Positions 26,411 to 35,269 of a stretch of DNA of 46,416 bases are shown here, in pieces. Each line of letters begins with the position of its first letter. Position 1 is the stretch's first letter. Source of the DNA: Candidatus Omnitrophota bacterium (GTDB lineage Bacteria; Omnitrophota; Gorgyraeia; Gorgyraeales; Gorgyraeaceae); contig JAUSEX010000056.1 in NCBI GenBank assembly GCA_030649895.1, forward strand, positions 1 to 46,416, given 5' to 3'. The translations under genes and the position numbers were made by a program. Under the pieces are notes generated by a model, which searched no databases, was not told where the DNA came from, and saw only the letters and a program-made list of their open reading frames with translations.

Positions 26411-29296
26411 ATGTTGGACAGGGGCAGGATTAAAGAGGAAGAGGCGGGAGAGATGAGAATAGTAGTGAATAATGTAAAAGAGAAACAAGGAGCCGCTGTT
26501 GTTGCTGTAAAATTAGCTACTCCGCTTAATGCGAATGGGAATAGCAGCATGGCCGCTTCTTTTCTTAGGGGGGGGTATGGCCAGGAAGGCTATGGCGTAG
26601 CAGAAAAGGCGTCTATCCACGGCTCATTTGCGCTAGATGGAAAACAGGGCTATTATGCAGAGGGCGGAAAAGAAGCTTTTTTAAGTACTGTTAATAGTAT
26701 GCGAAAGTTTTTTGAAAGACGCGCAGAAAGATTAGGTAAGCCTATAAAATATGTTATTAAGACCGGTATCGGTGGACAACATACGCCTTTCCAGGGTATT
26801 GCAGATGCGTTTCAGGTTATAGATGCCAGGACAGGGAAAGTTGTAGGGGAATATGAATTAGGTAAGAATTTTGAAGTTTCTATGGCTAGCGTACTTAGAG
26901 ATCTTAAAGCAGATTGGGACCAGGTAGCGGTTATCCCCAGTTCAAAGTCCGGTTCAACTGATGAAACCATGATGGTTTTCGTGGAGATATTCTATGCCTT
27001 ATTAAAGAACCAGGCGATAAAAGAAGGAATTGACGAATCGAGGTTTGCAGATACAGTGCTTGCTACTCTACATGAAGTGAATTTTATAAACGGCAAGGAG
27101 CAACCTGGCAAAGACCTGTTTAAAGTTGATATGGACAGATTTGGAACGGATAATCTGATTACACTGATTGCTAAAAATGCAGAAAGTTTGGGTATCTCGC
27201 GAGCGCAGATAAAAGGCATCTTTGGGAGAGTTCTCGGAAATATGTTTTTTGAGACAACTGACAGGGTAGACCAAAGCAGGCTTTCAGCTTTTATTCGTAA
27301 TTCAGGTCTGGATACAGAATTAGGAGAAGATGCGCCTGGGTTTGGGGCGATGTTTGATAATGTGGGGGGTCGCTGGACAGGCGATCTTCATATGATGACA
27401 TTTTTAGCCTATCATGGCCTTGACGCTGAAAGGTATTGGGAGATACGCAGGGAAGGCATAGCTAAGTTTAGAGAAGGGAGCCATGCAGCCAATATAATAG
27501 GCAATAAGATTTTAGATGAAGGCGTAACGGATATTGCTTTAGTAGTGCCGGATGAATTTTTCTGGTTTGGGAAATCTAATGAACAAAATTTTAATGAAAG
27601 CATATGGCAGAGTGGTTTTGCAAATCTTGTAGCTATCAGGCAGTCGCAGTGGGATGCGCAAAAAAAGCATTACGCTGATGATCCAAGAAAACTTGTAATA
27701 AATATGTCTAATTTACCGATCTCAGCGGATTCATTTAATGTATTTAAATTTGATACGCCAGATTTCAGCAAGCTTGATAACCAGGGACTGGCAGATGCTT
27801 TTGCGGAGCTCTTTACTGCTTTTTACGGGATAACGACTACTGTTGGAGACCGTTTAATCGACAGGGCGCTTAAAGAAGCTGGATATACGGCAGATGATGT
27901 TGATCTAAATGACGTAAATAACCCCGCTACAAAGATTGTCCAGCAGAATCTTTATGTGCGGCAGCCATATGTGGAATTCGGCAAAGGATTTCTGGAGGCC
28001 GGGTTAAAGGCCTTACAGGAAAGAGAAGCTGCTAAGCCGGGCGCGATTAATAAGGCGTTTGAAGGCACTGAAGAAGAGAATGAAGGCAAGAAAGGCATAA
28101 AACAATTAGCCAGAGAAAAGACACTGGAAACAAATATCGAAAGCTTAAATCTCCCTTCTAATATCGCTAATTTAAATGAACTAGCAGGCGTAATACGTGA
28201 AGCCAGAGAATTCGCTAAAACAAAGGGCAGGAAATTTGTACCTTTAATATATCTAGAAGGCGATAGGTTTTATGATCTAAGAGATTATCTGATATCTGCG
28301 GGTATTGAGTGGGTTATGCAGGGAACAGGCGATCAGCATATTAGTTATCAGCAGGTCCTGGCTCAGCCTCAAAAATACCTGCCGTTTATTATCTCGTTTG
28401 TTCCTGAAAAAGCGCTTCCCGGTAAACTTGCGATAGGATTCGCCAAGGGATATTTAAATAATGTGAGCCCTCACATGGTGCGAGATCTATTTGCCGACGC
28501 CTCTTATAGGGCATTAACAGAATCCAGAAAAGATCAGGGCGGCCTTGGGTTATTTTTGAGAATAATTGATTCTGACGCAAATATTGATATACTTAAAAAA
28601 GCAACAGATATTGCTATAAAATTGTCCGAAGGCGTGGATTCATTTGGCGAGACAGTTTTGTTGGAAAATGCCATGGGCGCAGAAAGGACGCAGGCTATAG
28701 CAGCGCTTCAAAATGGAGATGAGCTTTTAAAAATAGCCCGCGAACCAAGGGAGCATATTTCCGGCAGAAAAGAAAAAACAGAGGCCATGTTTAAGTATTA
28801 TAGGGGCGCTATGGTTGCTTATCAGAAAGCGTTAAATATTATAGAAGGCAAAAACGGTTTAGGAGACATAGAGACGCAGGCTGAGGCTGGCATAGGGCGC
28901 GTTACAAATGAGGTAAAAAATAAAATCATAGCTATTGCCGCTGTTAATATTCTCCATAAAATAGGCGATGGAAATGGAAAAGAATGGTTCAGGGAATGGA
29001 TAGCCAAACAACCTGATAATGTTGCGGTGGTAATAATAGCGGCGAATATAGAGGAATACAAAGAAGTGACAGATCTTCAAGACGTAGCGTACCTACAGCT
29101 TGTGGCCCTACCGGCTGATTTGGCTAATTCAGACATAAGTAAAGCCGGCATTCAGGATTACCAGATACTTAAATTAAATACTGAAGAAAGAAACGCTTTC
29201 TTTTTTAATTTAGAGGTTTACAAGGAAGGTGTCAATCTTGGGACACGGCATCTACTAGACGAAAAGACAGTCAGGGCAATAGCATCCGGCGTATAA
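26411..29296 (+). CDS. Phosphoglucose isomerase-like ORF, probable continuation of the giant protein
   Basis: A 961-aa ORF with phosphoglucose isomerase features: TGIGGQHTPFQGI (about 118-130, like GIGGS), the SIS-type phosphate loop SSKSGSTDET (177-186), NVGGRWTG (317-324, like GGRxS) and NESIWQSG (395-402) in the place of the catalytic Glu motif, then GTGDQH (about residue 640). The last 250 residues are not recognised. ATG 26411 has no Shine-Dalgarno, and protein-like sequence in the same frame extends back to about 26333. I think the isomerase is the C-terminal part of the upstream protein, for about 2984 residues if joined. No signal peptide of its own is seen. It would interconvert fructose 6-phosphate and glucose 6-phosphate, feeding the mutase and pyrophosphorylase domains. 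Confidence 0.75.
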   Translation: MLDRGRIKEEEAGEMRIVVNNVKEKQGAAVVAVKLATPLNANGNSSMAASFLRGGYGQEGYGVAEKASIHGSFALDGKQGYYAEGGKEAFLSTVNSMRKFFERRAERLGKPIKYVIKTGIGGQHTPFQGIADAFQVIDARTGKVVGEYELGKNFEVSMASVLRDLKADWDQVAVIPSSKSGSTDETMMVFVEIFYALLKNQAIKEGIDESRFADTVLATLHEVNFINGKEQPGKDLFKVDMDRFGTDNLITLIAKNAESLGISRAQIKGIFGRVLGNMFFETTDRVDQSRLSAFIRNSGLDTELGEDAPGFGAMFDNVGGRWTGDLHMMTFLAYHGLDAERYWEIRREGIAKFREGSHAANIIGNKILDEGVTDIALVVPDEFFWFGKSNEQNFNESIWQSGFANLVAIRQSQWDAQKKHYADDPRKLVINMSNLPISADSFNVFKFDTPDFSKLDNQGLADAFAELFTAFYGITTTVGDRLIDRALKEAGYTADDVDLNDVNNPATKIVQQNLYVRQPYVEFGKGFLEAGLKALQEREAAKPGAINKAFEGTEEENEGKKGIKQLAREKTLETNIESLNLPSNIANLNELAGVIREAREFAKTKGRKFVPLIYLEGDRFYDLRDYLISAGIEWVMQGTGDQHISYQQVLAQPQKYLPFIISFVPEKALPGKLAIGFAKGYLNNVSPHMVRDLFADASYRALTESRKDQGGLGLFLRIIDSDANIDILKKATDIAIKLSEGVDSFGETVLLENAMGAERTQAIAALQNGDELLKIAREPREHISGRKEKTEAMFKYYRGAMVAYQKALNIIEGKNGLGDIETQAEAGIGRVTNEVKNKIIAIAAVNILHKIGDGNGKEWFREWIAKQPDNVAVVIIAANIEEYKEVTDLQDVAYLQLVALPADLANSDISKAGIQDYQILKLNTEERNAFFFNLEVYKEGVNLGTRHLLDEKTVRAIASGV

Positions 29297-29353
29297 TAAC
29301 TGGAAAATCTGTAACGGTTCAACTCCCAGAAGAATATCGTTATAATACTTCTG

Positions 29354-29392
29354 ACAGCCGGGTTATTATGAAAACCGGTTGTAATATTTTTT
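29354..29392 (+). terminator. Terminator after the giant locus
   Basis: Arms ACAGCCGGGTT (29354-29364) and AAACCGGTTGT (29372-29382) pair with one mismatch and one G-U. A 7-nt loop separates them and a T-run follows at 29387-29392. It ends the 9-kb transcript directly before the rimP promoter. Confidence 0.7.
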
Positions 29393-29393
29393 C

Positions 29394-29423
29394 TTGACAT
29401 ACTTTCATAAAGGGTAGTATACT
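29394..29423 (+). promoter_or_regulatory. Sigma-70-type promoter of rimP-nusA-infB
   Basis: TTGACA (29394-29399), an 18-nt spacer and TATACT (29418-29423) drive the translation-factor operon. The first base of the -35 lies two bases after the T-run of the preceding terminator. Confidence 0.85.
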
Positions 29424-29453
29424 ATAGGCACTCTTATGAAAGGGGGTAGTTAG

Positions 29454-29501
29454 TTGAAAGTGGGTGTGGTATGCCCGCTTTTTTTGTTTTATGATGGATA
29501 A
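29454..29501 (+). promoter_or_regulatory. rimP leader: attenuator hairpin and possible leader peptide
   Basis: The leader holds a terminator-like hairpin: AGTGGG (29459-29464), a 9-nt loop, CCCGCT (29474-29479), then seven T (29479-29485). It lies between the promoter and rimP. A short frame from TTG 29454 to TAA 29499 (LKVGVVCPLFLFYDG) is preceded by AGGGGG at 29441-29446 with 7-nt spacing, runs through the hairpin and overlaps the rimP start. A ribosome there would prevent the stem. Leader terminators before rimP are known in other bacteria; the leader peptide is my inference. Confidence 0.6.
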
Positions 29502-29940
29502 AATCAAAGAAATAATAGAGCCTATTTTACAAGAAGAGCGAATAGAGCTCGTAGAGATTATTTTCAAGAAAGAAGCAGGCAGGCAGGTTCTGCGACTTCT
29601 GGTTGATAAAGACGGCGGGATTCGGATGGCAGATTGCGTAAAGCTGAATGAGAAAATAAGCCAGGTCCTGGATCAGGCAGATATAATACAGGAAAGCTAT
29701 GTTATCGAGGTAGCTTCTCCTGGGATAGACAGGCTGTTTAAGACAAGAAGGGATTACGAAAGAGCTATGGGAAGGCTAGTAAGAGTAACGCTAGCTGAAA
29801 GGATATTGGATAAAAAGGAATATGTGGCTAGGTTAGAGGACGTATCTGACACGGGCGTTAAAATAGAAGTAAAGAAGAAAGGTATTATAGACATACCTTT
29901 TGAAAAAATAGTGCGAGCCAGGGAAGAAATTGAATTTTAA
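29491..29940 (+). CDS. rimP: Ribosome maturation factor RimP
   Basis: It helps 30S subunit maturation. The protein starts MMDKIKEIIEPILQEERIELVEI. It continues through the alpha/beta N-domain (RQVLRLLVDKDGGI, then CVKLNEKISQVLD) with the conserved YVIEVASPGIDRLFKTRRDYER, and ends in an SH3-like C-domain (about 85-149). I chose ATG 29491/29494. The frame remains open to GTG 29464, but that lies in the leader hairpin. About 149 aa is usual. It has no normal ribosome binding site, which fits control by the leader. nusA follows 15 nt later. Confidence 0.93.
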   Translation: MMDKIKEIIEPILQEERIELVEIIFKKEAGRQVLRLLVDKDGGIRMADCVKLNEKISQVLDQADIIQESYVIEVASPGIDRLFKTRRDYERAMGRLVRVTLAERILDKKEYVARLEDVSDTGVKIEVKKKGIIDIPFEKIVRAREEIEF

Positions 29941-29955
29941 TAACAGGAGAAAGAA

Positions 29956-31215
29956 ATGAATCAGGAATTATTATCAATACTAGATAGCATCGAACGCGAT
30001 AAAGGGATCAAGAAAGAGATTCTCGTAAAAGCCATAGAGTCAGCTCTTATAAGCGCTGCCAGGAAAAACCTAGGGAAGTATGTCGAAGATATAAAGGTCG
30101 AGTTTGATTCTACAACAGGGGATTTTAAGGTTCTTACTGCAGACGGGAACGAGGTTTCCGGAGATTTTGGAAGGATTTCTGCGCAGACGGCAAAGCAGGT
30201 AATTATTCAGAAGATTCGCGAAGCTGAGAGAGATGTGTTGTTCGAAGAATACAAGAAAAAAGTAAATGATATTTGTTCCGGCGCTGTCCATAGATTTGAA
30301 AAAGGCATGCTTATAGTGGATCTCGGAAGAGTGGAAGGAGTTTTGCCTAAAAGAGAGCTTCCTCCTATAGAAGAATACAGGCAGGGCGACAGGATCAAGG
30401 CCCTGATCGTAGAGGTTAAAAAATCTTCAAAAGGCCCGGAGATACTGCTTTCCAGGACAAGCCCGGGTTTTGTAAAAAGGCTTTTTGAGTTGGAAGTGCC
30501 TGAGATATACGAAAGTATCGTAGAGATCAAGGCTGTTTCAAGGGAGGCGGGGGATCGTTCAAAGATAGCTGTTTATTCCAAAGATGATAAGGTCGACCCT
30601 GTTGGCGCGTGCGTAGGCATGAGGGGCCAGAGGGTTAAAAATATTGTCAGAGAGTTAGGCGGGGAGAAGATAGATATTGTCCGCTGGAGCTCGAATATGG
30701 GAGAATTTATATCGTCCAGCTTGAGTCCCGCAGAGATTACAAGCGTTAAAACAAGCGAGGCTGAGAGAAGGGCCGAGGTTATAGTTGCTGATGACCAGCT
30801 TTCTCTTGCGATAGGCAAGAAAGGGCAGAATGTAAGGCTTGCTGCAAAACTTACAGGGTGGAATATAGACATAAGGAGCAAGTCTGAAATAGAAGAGGTA
30901 AAGGAAATCCCGATAATAGAGATCGATGGGATTGGGCCCAAGACGGAGAAGGCGCTTAAAAAAGCAGGCTATGACACAGTCGGAAAAATTATGAAACTGG
31001 ACCTGGGAGAATTAGTCGACGTAAAGGGCGTTGGCAAGAAAACAGCCGAGAAGATCCTTAAGTCAGCCAAAGAGCTTATGGAGCACAAGGTGCATGAGGT
31101 CAGGGATAAAAAAAATAAAGAAAACAGGGAGGCCAGGGCTGAGAAAGAAAAGGAAATAGCTGCTGAAGCGGAAAAAGACAAAAAAGCGGAAGAGAAAGAG
31201 CAGGTTAAAGAATGA
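29956..31215 (+). CDS. nusA: Transcription elongation/antitermination factor NusA
   Basis: It binds RNA polymerase and controls pausing, termination and rRNA antitermination. The N-terminal domain (1 to about 125) is followed by an S1 domain (about 130-195, GAVHRFEKGMLIVDLGRVEG), then two KH domains (DPVGACVGMRGQRVKNIV and LSLAIGKKGQNVRLAAKLTG). A C-terminal helix-hairpin-helix pair is added (EIDGIGPKTEKALKKAGY, then DVKGVGKKTAEKIL), ending in a Lys/Glu-rich tail. At 419 aa it is close to normal. Its TGA overlaps the infB ATG. The boxA at 44397 is a likely target of the Nus complex. Confidence 0.96.
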   Translation: MNQELLSILDSIERDKGIKKEILVKAIESALISAARKNLGKYVEDIKVEFDSTTGDFKVLTADGNEVSGDFGRISAQTAKQVIIQKIREAERDVLFEEYKKKVNDICSGAVHRFEKGMLIVDLGRVEGVLPKRELPPIEEYRQGDRIKALIVEVKKSSKGPEILLSRTSPGFVKRLFELEVPEIYESIVEIKAVSREAGDRSKIAVYSKDDKVDPVGACVGMRGQRVKNIVRELGGEKIDIVRWSSNMGEFISSSLSPAEITSVKTSEAERRAEVIVADDQLSLAIGKKGQNVRLAAKLTGWNIDIRSKSEIEEVKEIPIIEIDGIGPKTEKALKKAGYDTVGKIMKLDLGELVDVKGVGKKTAEKILKSAKELMEHKVHEVRDKKNKENREARAEKEKEIAAEAEKDKKAEEKEQVKE

Positions 31216-33383
31216 GCACGCGCGTTCACCAATTAGCTAAAGAACTCGGAATTTCCAGCAAAGATCTTATAGATAAGCTTCACAGCCTTAAAATAGACGT
31301 CAAAGGCCATATGGGTATCCTTGACGATGATACAACTTTTCTTGTAAAAGAGGAATTGAAGCCTAAGAAGGCGGCAAAACCCAAGGCGAAGGTAAAAGAA
31401 AAAGTATCAACCCCAAGAAAGGCAGTTGCTCCTGTAAAAGAAAAAGTGGTTAAGAAAACAAAAGAGACTAAAGTAAAGGTTGAACAGCCAAAAGTTCAGA
31501 AAAAGAAAATAGAGCCCAAGGTAGAGCCTGAAATCGAGCCTAAGGCAGAGGCCGGAGTAGAAGTTAAAATAGAAGAAAAAATAAAAGAAAATGTAGAAGA
31601 GAAAAAAGAAGAATCAAAGCCGGAACCCAAGGTGTTGAAAATAGGCTTTCCCGTGGTTATTAAAGATCTCGCTGCAAAGCTTGGGATAAAACCGGGAGAT
31701 CTTATTAAGAGACTCTTGGATAAAAAAGTCCTCGTTACGATAAATCAAACGCTTAATGAAGACGTTGCGTGTTCGATCTGTATGGATTTTGGTTATTTAC
31801 TGGAAAAACCGCCTACTTTTGAGGAGTCTTTTTTAGCTGATCTGGACAAGCCCGATGACCCTAAAAAACTTAAACCAAGGGCGCCGGTTGTTACGTTTAT
31901 GGGCCATGTTGATCACGGAAAAACATCACTTCTTGACACTATAAGAAAAACAAAGGTTGCTGATAAAGAAGCTGGCGGGATTACCCAGCATATCGGAGCA
32001 TATGAAGTAATGCTTCCTAAAGGCAGCGTAACGTTTTTAGATACGCCGGGCCATGCAGCGTTTACAGCAATGCGCGCAAGAGGCGCAAATGTCACTGATA
32101 TAGTTGTGCTTGTGGTAGCCGCTGACGACGGGATAATGCCTCAGACAATAGAAGCCATAGATCACGCGCGGGCTGCAGGCGTTACGATAGTGGTCGCGAT
32201 AAATAAAATCGACAAACAGAATATAAATTTGGATAAGGTTAAAAAACAATTAGCGGAACATAGCCTTACCCCTGAAGAATGGGGAGGGAAGACTATTACA
32301 GTAGGCGTTTCAGCGAAGACAGGCCAGGGGATTGACAGCCTCCTGGAGATGCTGCTTCTTGAAGCAGAATTGCTGGAATTAAAGGCAAATCCTGAAAAGC
32401 CTGCTACCGGCGTAGTTATAGAGGCAGAGCTTTCTAAAGGTAAAGGGCCACTCGCCACCGTCCTTGTTTCAAACGGCACTTTAAAAATAGGCGATATAGT
32501 TATGGTGGGCCTTAATTACGGCAAGATAAAGGCAATGCTGGACGATAAAGGCCGCAGGGTGTCGGAGGTAGGGCCTGCAAAGCCGGTTGAGATATTAGGG
32601 CTTTCCGGGGTTCCTCAGGCAGGGGAAAAATTTTATGTAATAGCCGATGAAAAGAAAGCAAGGGATATTGTGGCTACGAGACAGATGGAAGCGGAAAAGA
32701 AAAAACTTGCCGGGACAACCTCTAAGATCACGCTTGAAGAACTTTATAATAAGGTGAAGGTCGGAGAGGTAAAGGAGTTAAAGATAGTTATAAAAGCTGA
32801 TGTGCAGGGGTCTTTGGAGGCTATAAAGGATTCGCTTGAAAAATTAAGCACAGACGAAGTGAAACTTTGCGTTATACACAGCCAGGTAGGCGATATCAAT
32901 GAATCCGATATAATGTTAGCCTCTGCTTCAAACGCTATAATCATAGGGTTTCATATTAATACGACAAGCGAGGCAAAGGCGCTCGCAAAACAGGAAGAAG
33001 TGGAAATAAGAATTTACGGTATAATTTACGAGATAGTGAATGAGATCCAGGCTGCCATGGAAGGCTTGTTAGAGCCTGTTATAGAAGAAATTTTTCTAGG
33101 GAGGGCGGAGGTCAGGCAGGTATTCAATGTTTCGAAGGCAGGCGTTGTGGCAGGATGTTTTATTTCAAAAGGCAGGATCCCGCGCGACGCGGTATGTAAG
33201 CTTATAAGGGAAAAGGAGATTGTTTACAAAGGCAAGATGAGTTCGCTGAAACATTTTAAGGATGATCTTAAGGAGGCGAAAGAAGGCTTTGAATGCGGGA
33301 TAAGCCTGGGAGTTAAAGATATACAAAAAGGCGATTTGATAGAAGCGGTGGAAGTCAGAAAAGTGGCGAGAAGGTTAAAATGA
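31212..33383 (+). CDS. infB: Translation initiation factor IF-2
   Basis: This GTPase brings fMet-tRNA to the 30S subunit. It has an N-terminal IF2_N helix ([19 protein letters not shown]), a long Lys/Glu/Pro-rich linker (about residues 55-140) and a second IF2_N module ([20 protein letters not shown]). The G domain follows with [17 protein letters not shown] and NKID. Domains II-IV end with the fMet-tRNA-binding C-domain. The length is 723 aa. ATG overlaps the nusA stop (ATGA). rbfA and truB, which usually follow, are missing; a short repeat and trpS come next. Confidence 0.97.
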   Translation: MSTRVHQLAKELGISSKDLIDKLHSLKIDVKGHMGILDDDTTFLVKEELKPKKAAKPKAKVKEKVSTPRKAVAPVKEKVVKKTKETKVKVEQPKVQKKKIEPKVEPEIEPKAEAGVEVKIEEKIKENVEEKKEESKPEPKVLKIGFPVVIKDLAAKLGIKPGDLIKRLLDKKVLVTINQTLNEDVACSICMDFGYLLEKPPTFEESFLADLDKPDDPKKLKPRAPVVTFMGHVDHGKTSLLDTIRKTKVADKEAGGITQHIGAYEVMLPKGSVTFLDTPGHAAFTAMRARGANVTDIVVLVVAADDGIMPQTIEAIDHARAAGVTIVVAINKIDKQNINLDKVKKQLAEHSLTPEEWGGKTITVGVSAKTGQGIDSLLEMLLLEAELLELKANPEKPATGVVIEAELSKGKGPLATVLVSNGTLKIGDIVMVGLNYGKIKAMLDDKGRRVSEVGPAKPVEILGLSGVPQAGEKFYVIADEKKARDIVATRQMEAEKKKLAGTTSKITLEELYNKVKVGEVKELKIVIKADVQGSLEAIKDSLEKLSTDEVKLCVIHSQVGDINESDIMLASASNAIIIGFHINTTSEAKALAKQEEVEIRIYGIIYEIVNEIQAAMEGLLEPVIEEIFLGRAEVRQVFNVSKAGVVAGCFISKGRIPRDAVCKLIREKEIVYKGKMSSLKHFKDDLKEAKEGFECGISLGVKDIQKGDLIEAVEVRKVARRLK

Positions 33384-33384
33384 T

Positions 33385-33403
33385 CGCGGAACTACGTGGA
33401 AGC
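33385..33403. repeat. Short repeat between infB and trpS
   Basis: CGCGGAACTACGTGGAAGC is a relative of the two units at 1089-1140 (CGCGGAACTAACGCAGAAC). It lies between the infB stop and the trpS ribosome binding site. Confidence 0.45.
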
Positions 33404-33413
33404 AGGGGATAGC

Positions 33414-34397
33414 ATGAAAAATCGTATTCTAAGCGGTATGAGGCCGACAGGACCGCTGCATCTGGGGCATTTATTTGGCGCGCTTACGAACTGGGTAAGC
33501 CTTCAGGATACACATGATTCTTTCTTTATGATTGCGGACTGGCACGCCATGATGAGCGAGTACGAAGATCCATCAAGACTTTCTAGGTTTACAATAGAAT
33601 GCGCGGCAGACTGGCTGGCGTGCGGCATTGATCCTGAAAAAAGCACTGTGTTTGTGCAATCTCACGTGAAAGAGCATCTGGAATTATATATGGTGTTTTC
33701 TAATTTTGTGCCTCTCGGATGGCTTGAGAGGTGCCCTACATACAAGGAGCAGCTCAGGGAAGTTACGACAAGAGAATTGCATACGTATGCATTTCTTGGC
33801 TATCCGGTGCTGCAGGCCGCTGATATTTTAATATACAGGGCAGATACAGTGCCTGTCGGCAAAGACCAGGTCCCGCATATTGAGCTTACAAATGATATTG
33901 CGGGGAAGTTCAGCAGCCTGTACGGGAAAGCCATATTCCCTTCTGTTAAGCCGCTTCTTACAAAAAACCCGAAGCTTTTAGGCGTAGACGGAAGAAAGAT
34001 GAGCAAGTCCTATGATAATTTTATCGCGCTGGGAGATCCTGAGGAGGTAATAAAGAAAAAATGTTCCGCGATGTTTACGGACCCTGAGAGGATAAAGTTA
34101 ACTGACAAAGGTCATCCTGAAAAATGCAATATTTACGCTTATTATAATTTACTTAAGAAAGATTACGCGCCCGAGGTTTATGAATATTGCATCAAGGCAA
34201 AAGTTGGGTGTACAGAGTGCAAGAAAAACCTTGGAGGCATAGTTACGGATTATCTTAGTGATATCAGGCATAAAAGAGCCGCGCTTCTTAAAGACGAGAG
34301 CGGGATTCGCGCTATCCTGGAAAAAGGCGCAGCGAAAGCGGCCAAGGTCGCTTCCGAGACAATGGCAGAGGTAAAGAAGACAATAGGGTTAATTTAA
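33414..34397 (+). CDS. trpS: Tryptophanyl-tRNA synthetase
   Basis: It charges tRNA-Trp. The class I HIGH-like motif is PTGPLHLGHLFG near the N-terminus, and KMSKS is intact in GRKMSKSYDN. I start at ATG 33414, which has AGGGG close upstream; GTG 33396 lies in repeat DNA. 327 aa is normal for the compact bacterial type. Position after infB in place of rbfA/truB is unusual. Confidence 0.95.
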   Translation: MKNRILSGMRPTGPLHLGHLFGALTNWVSLQDTHDSFFMIADWHAMMSEYEDPSRLSRFTIECAADWLACGIDPEKSTVFVQSHVKEHLELYMVFSNFVPLGWLERCPTYKEQLREVTTRELHTYAFLGYPVLQAADILIYRADTVPVGKDQVPHIELTNDIAGKFSSLYGKAIFPSVKPLLTKNPKLLGVDGRKMSKSYDNFIALGDPEEVIKKKCSAMFTDPERIKLTDKGHPEKCNIYAYYNLLKKDYAPEVYEYCIKAKVGCTECKKNLGGIVTDYLSDIRHKRAALLKDESGIRAILEKGAAKAAKVASETMAEVKKTIGLI

Positions 34398-34404
34398 GAA
34401 AACT

Positions 34405-34427
34405 TATCCTACTCACGGAGTCTGATA
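34405..34427. repeat. Degenerate palindrome after trpS
   Basis: TATCCTACTC-ACGG-AGTCTGATA matches the 2705 hairpin in reverse sense, with mismatches. It seems a decayed member of the GACTCcgtGAGTC family. Confidence 0.6.
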
Positions 34428-34443
34428 GGTAACTGCTGATAAA

Positions 34444-35169
34444 ATGTCATATAAAGTTAAGCTCGAGGTATTTGAAGGTCCGCTGGATTTATTGTTATAT
34501 CTAATCAAAAAGAACGAGATAGATATTTACGATATTCCGATAGCAGTTATTACAGAGCAATATCTGGAATACATTGAACTCATGCGGATGCTGGACCTGA
34601 ATATAGCTGGCGAGTTCCTGGTGATTGCCGCAACCCTGATACACATTAAAAGCAAGATGCTTTTGCCGCCTGACGAAAAAGAGTTTCTGCCTGAAGAGGA
34701 AGAGGACCCGAGAGAAGAGCTAGTGCGCAGACTTCTGGAGTATAAAAAATTCAAGGAGGTTGCGGGAATCCTGCAAAATCTGGAGAGTCAGAGAAAGAAG
34801 ATGTTCACAAGGGATATTCCTTTTGAGACGGAACCAGGCGAGGTTTTTTTTGAGGCGAGTCTATTTGACCTGATAACGGCTTTTACCAGGGCGCTGAAAG
34901 ATGTTCCCAGGGAGATGTTTCAGGAGATAATAAAAGATGAATTTACCGTTGAGCAGAAGGTGCACGATCTTTTACATATGCTGGTAAGGACTCCCGCGAT
35001 GAGTCTTTTCGACCTTTTTAAGAATGCAAAAAATAAGCCGGAAATAATAGTAACATTTTTGGCAGTGCTGGAACTTATAAGATTAAAAGAAATAATTGTT
35101 GTACAGAAGCAAAATTTTAGTGATATAGAGATTGTCCGAAATGAAAAACACAGGCTTAATATAGAATAG
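34444..35169 (+). CDS. scpA: Segregation and condensation protein A
   Basis: This is the kleisin subunit of the SMC-ScpAB condensin that organises the chromosome. The N-terminus YKVKLEVFEGPLDLLLYLIKKNEIDIYDIPIA is diagnostic in parts such as FEGPLDLLLYLI. LDLNIAGEFLVIAATLIHIK continues the N-domain, and a C-terminal winged helix (FLAVLELIRLKEI) would contact SMC. At 241 aa it is normal. scpB follows after a repeat; smc is not in the window. Confidence 0.96.
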   Translation: MSYKVKLEVFEGPLDLLLYLIKKNEIDIYDIPIAVITEQYLEYIELMRMLDLNIAGEFLVIAATLIHIKSKMLLPPDEKEFLPEEEEDPREELVRRLLEYKKFKEVAGILQNLESQRKKMFTRDIPFETEPGEVFFEASLFDLITAFTRALKDVPREMFQEIIKDEFTVEQKVHDLLHMLVRTPAMSLFDLFKNAKNKPEIIVTFLAVLELIRLKEIIVVQKQNFSDIEIVRNEKHRLNIE

Positions 35170-35170
35170 G

Positions 35171-35258
35171 TTCTCGACTAGACTTACATGTATAGCTGCA
35201 ATGTCCGCTCGAACACTATTATTCTTCGAGCGAATGAGCGAAGCGAATGAGTCGAGAA
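35171..35258. repeat. Palindromic repeat between scpA and scpB
   Basis: Outer arms TTCTCGACT (35171-35179) and AGTCGAGAA (35250-35258) are exact complements. An inner hairpin CGCTCGAA (35206-35213)/TTCGAGCG (35225-35232) is also exact. The same outer and inner parts occur at 3843-4011. Confidence 0.85.
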
Positions 35259-35269
35259 GTATGTAGAAT

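Noticed and set aside
29464-29490. Longer rimP starting at GTG 29464
   Set aside because: The extra residues (VWYARFFCF) come from the leader hairpin and T-run and do not look like a RimP N-terminus.
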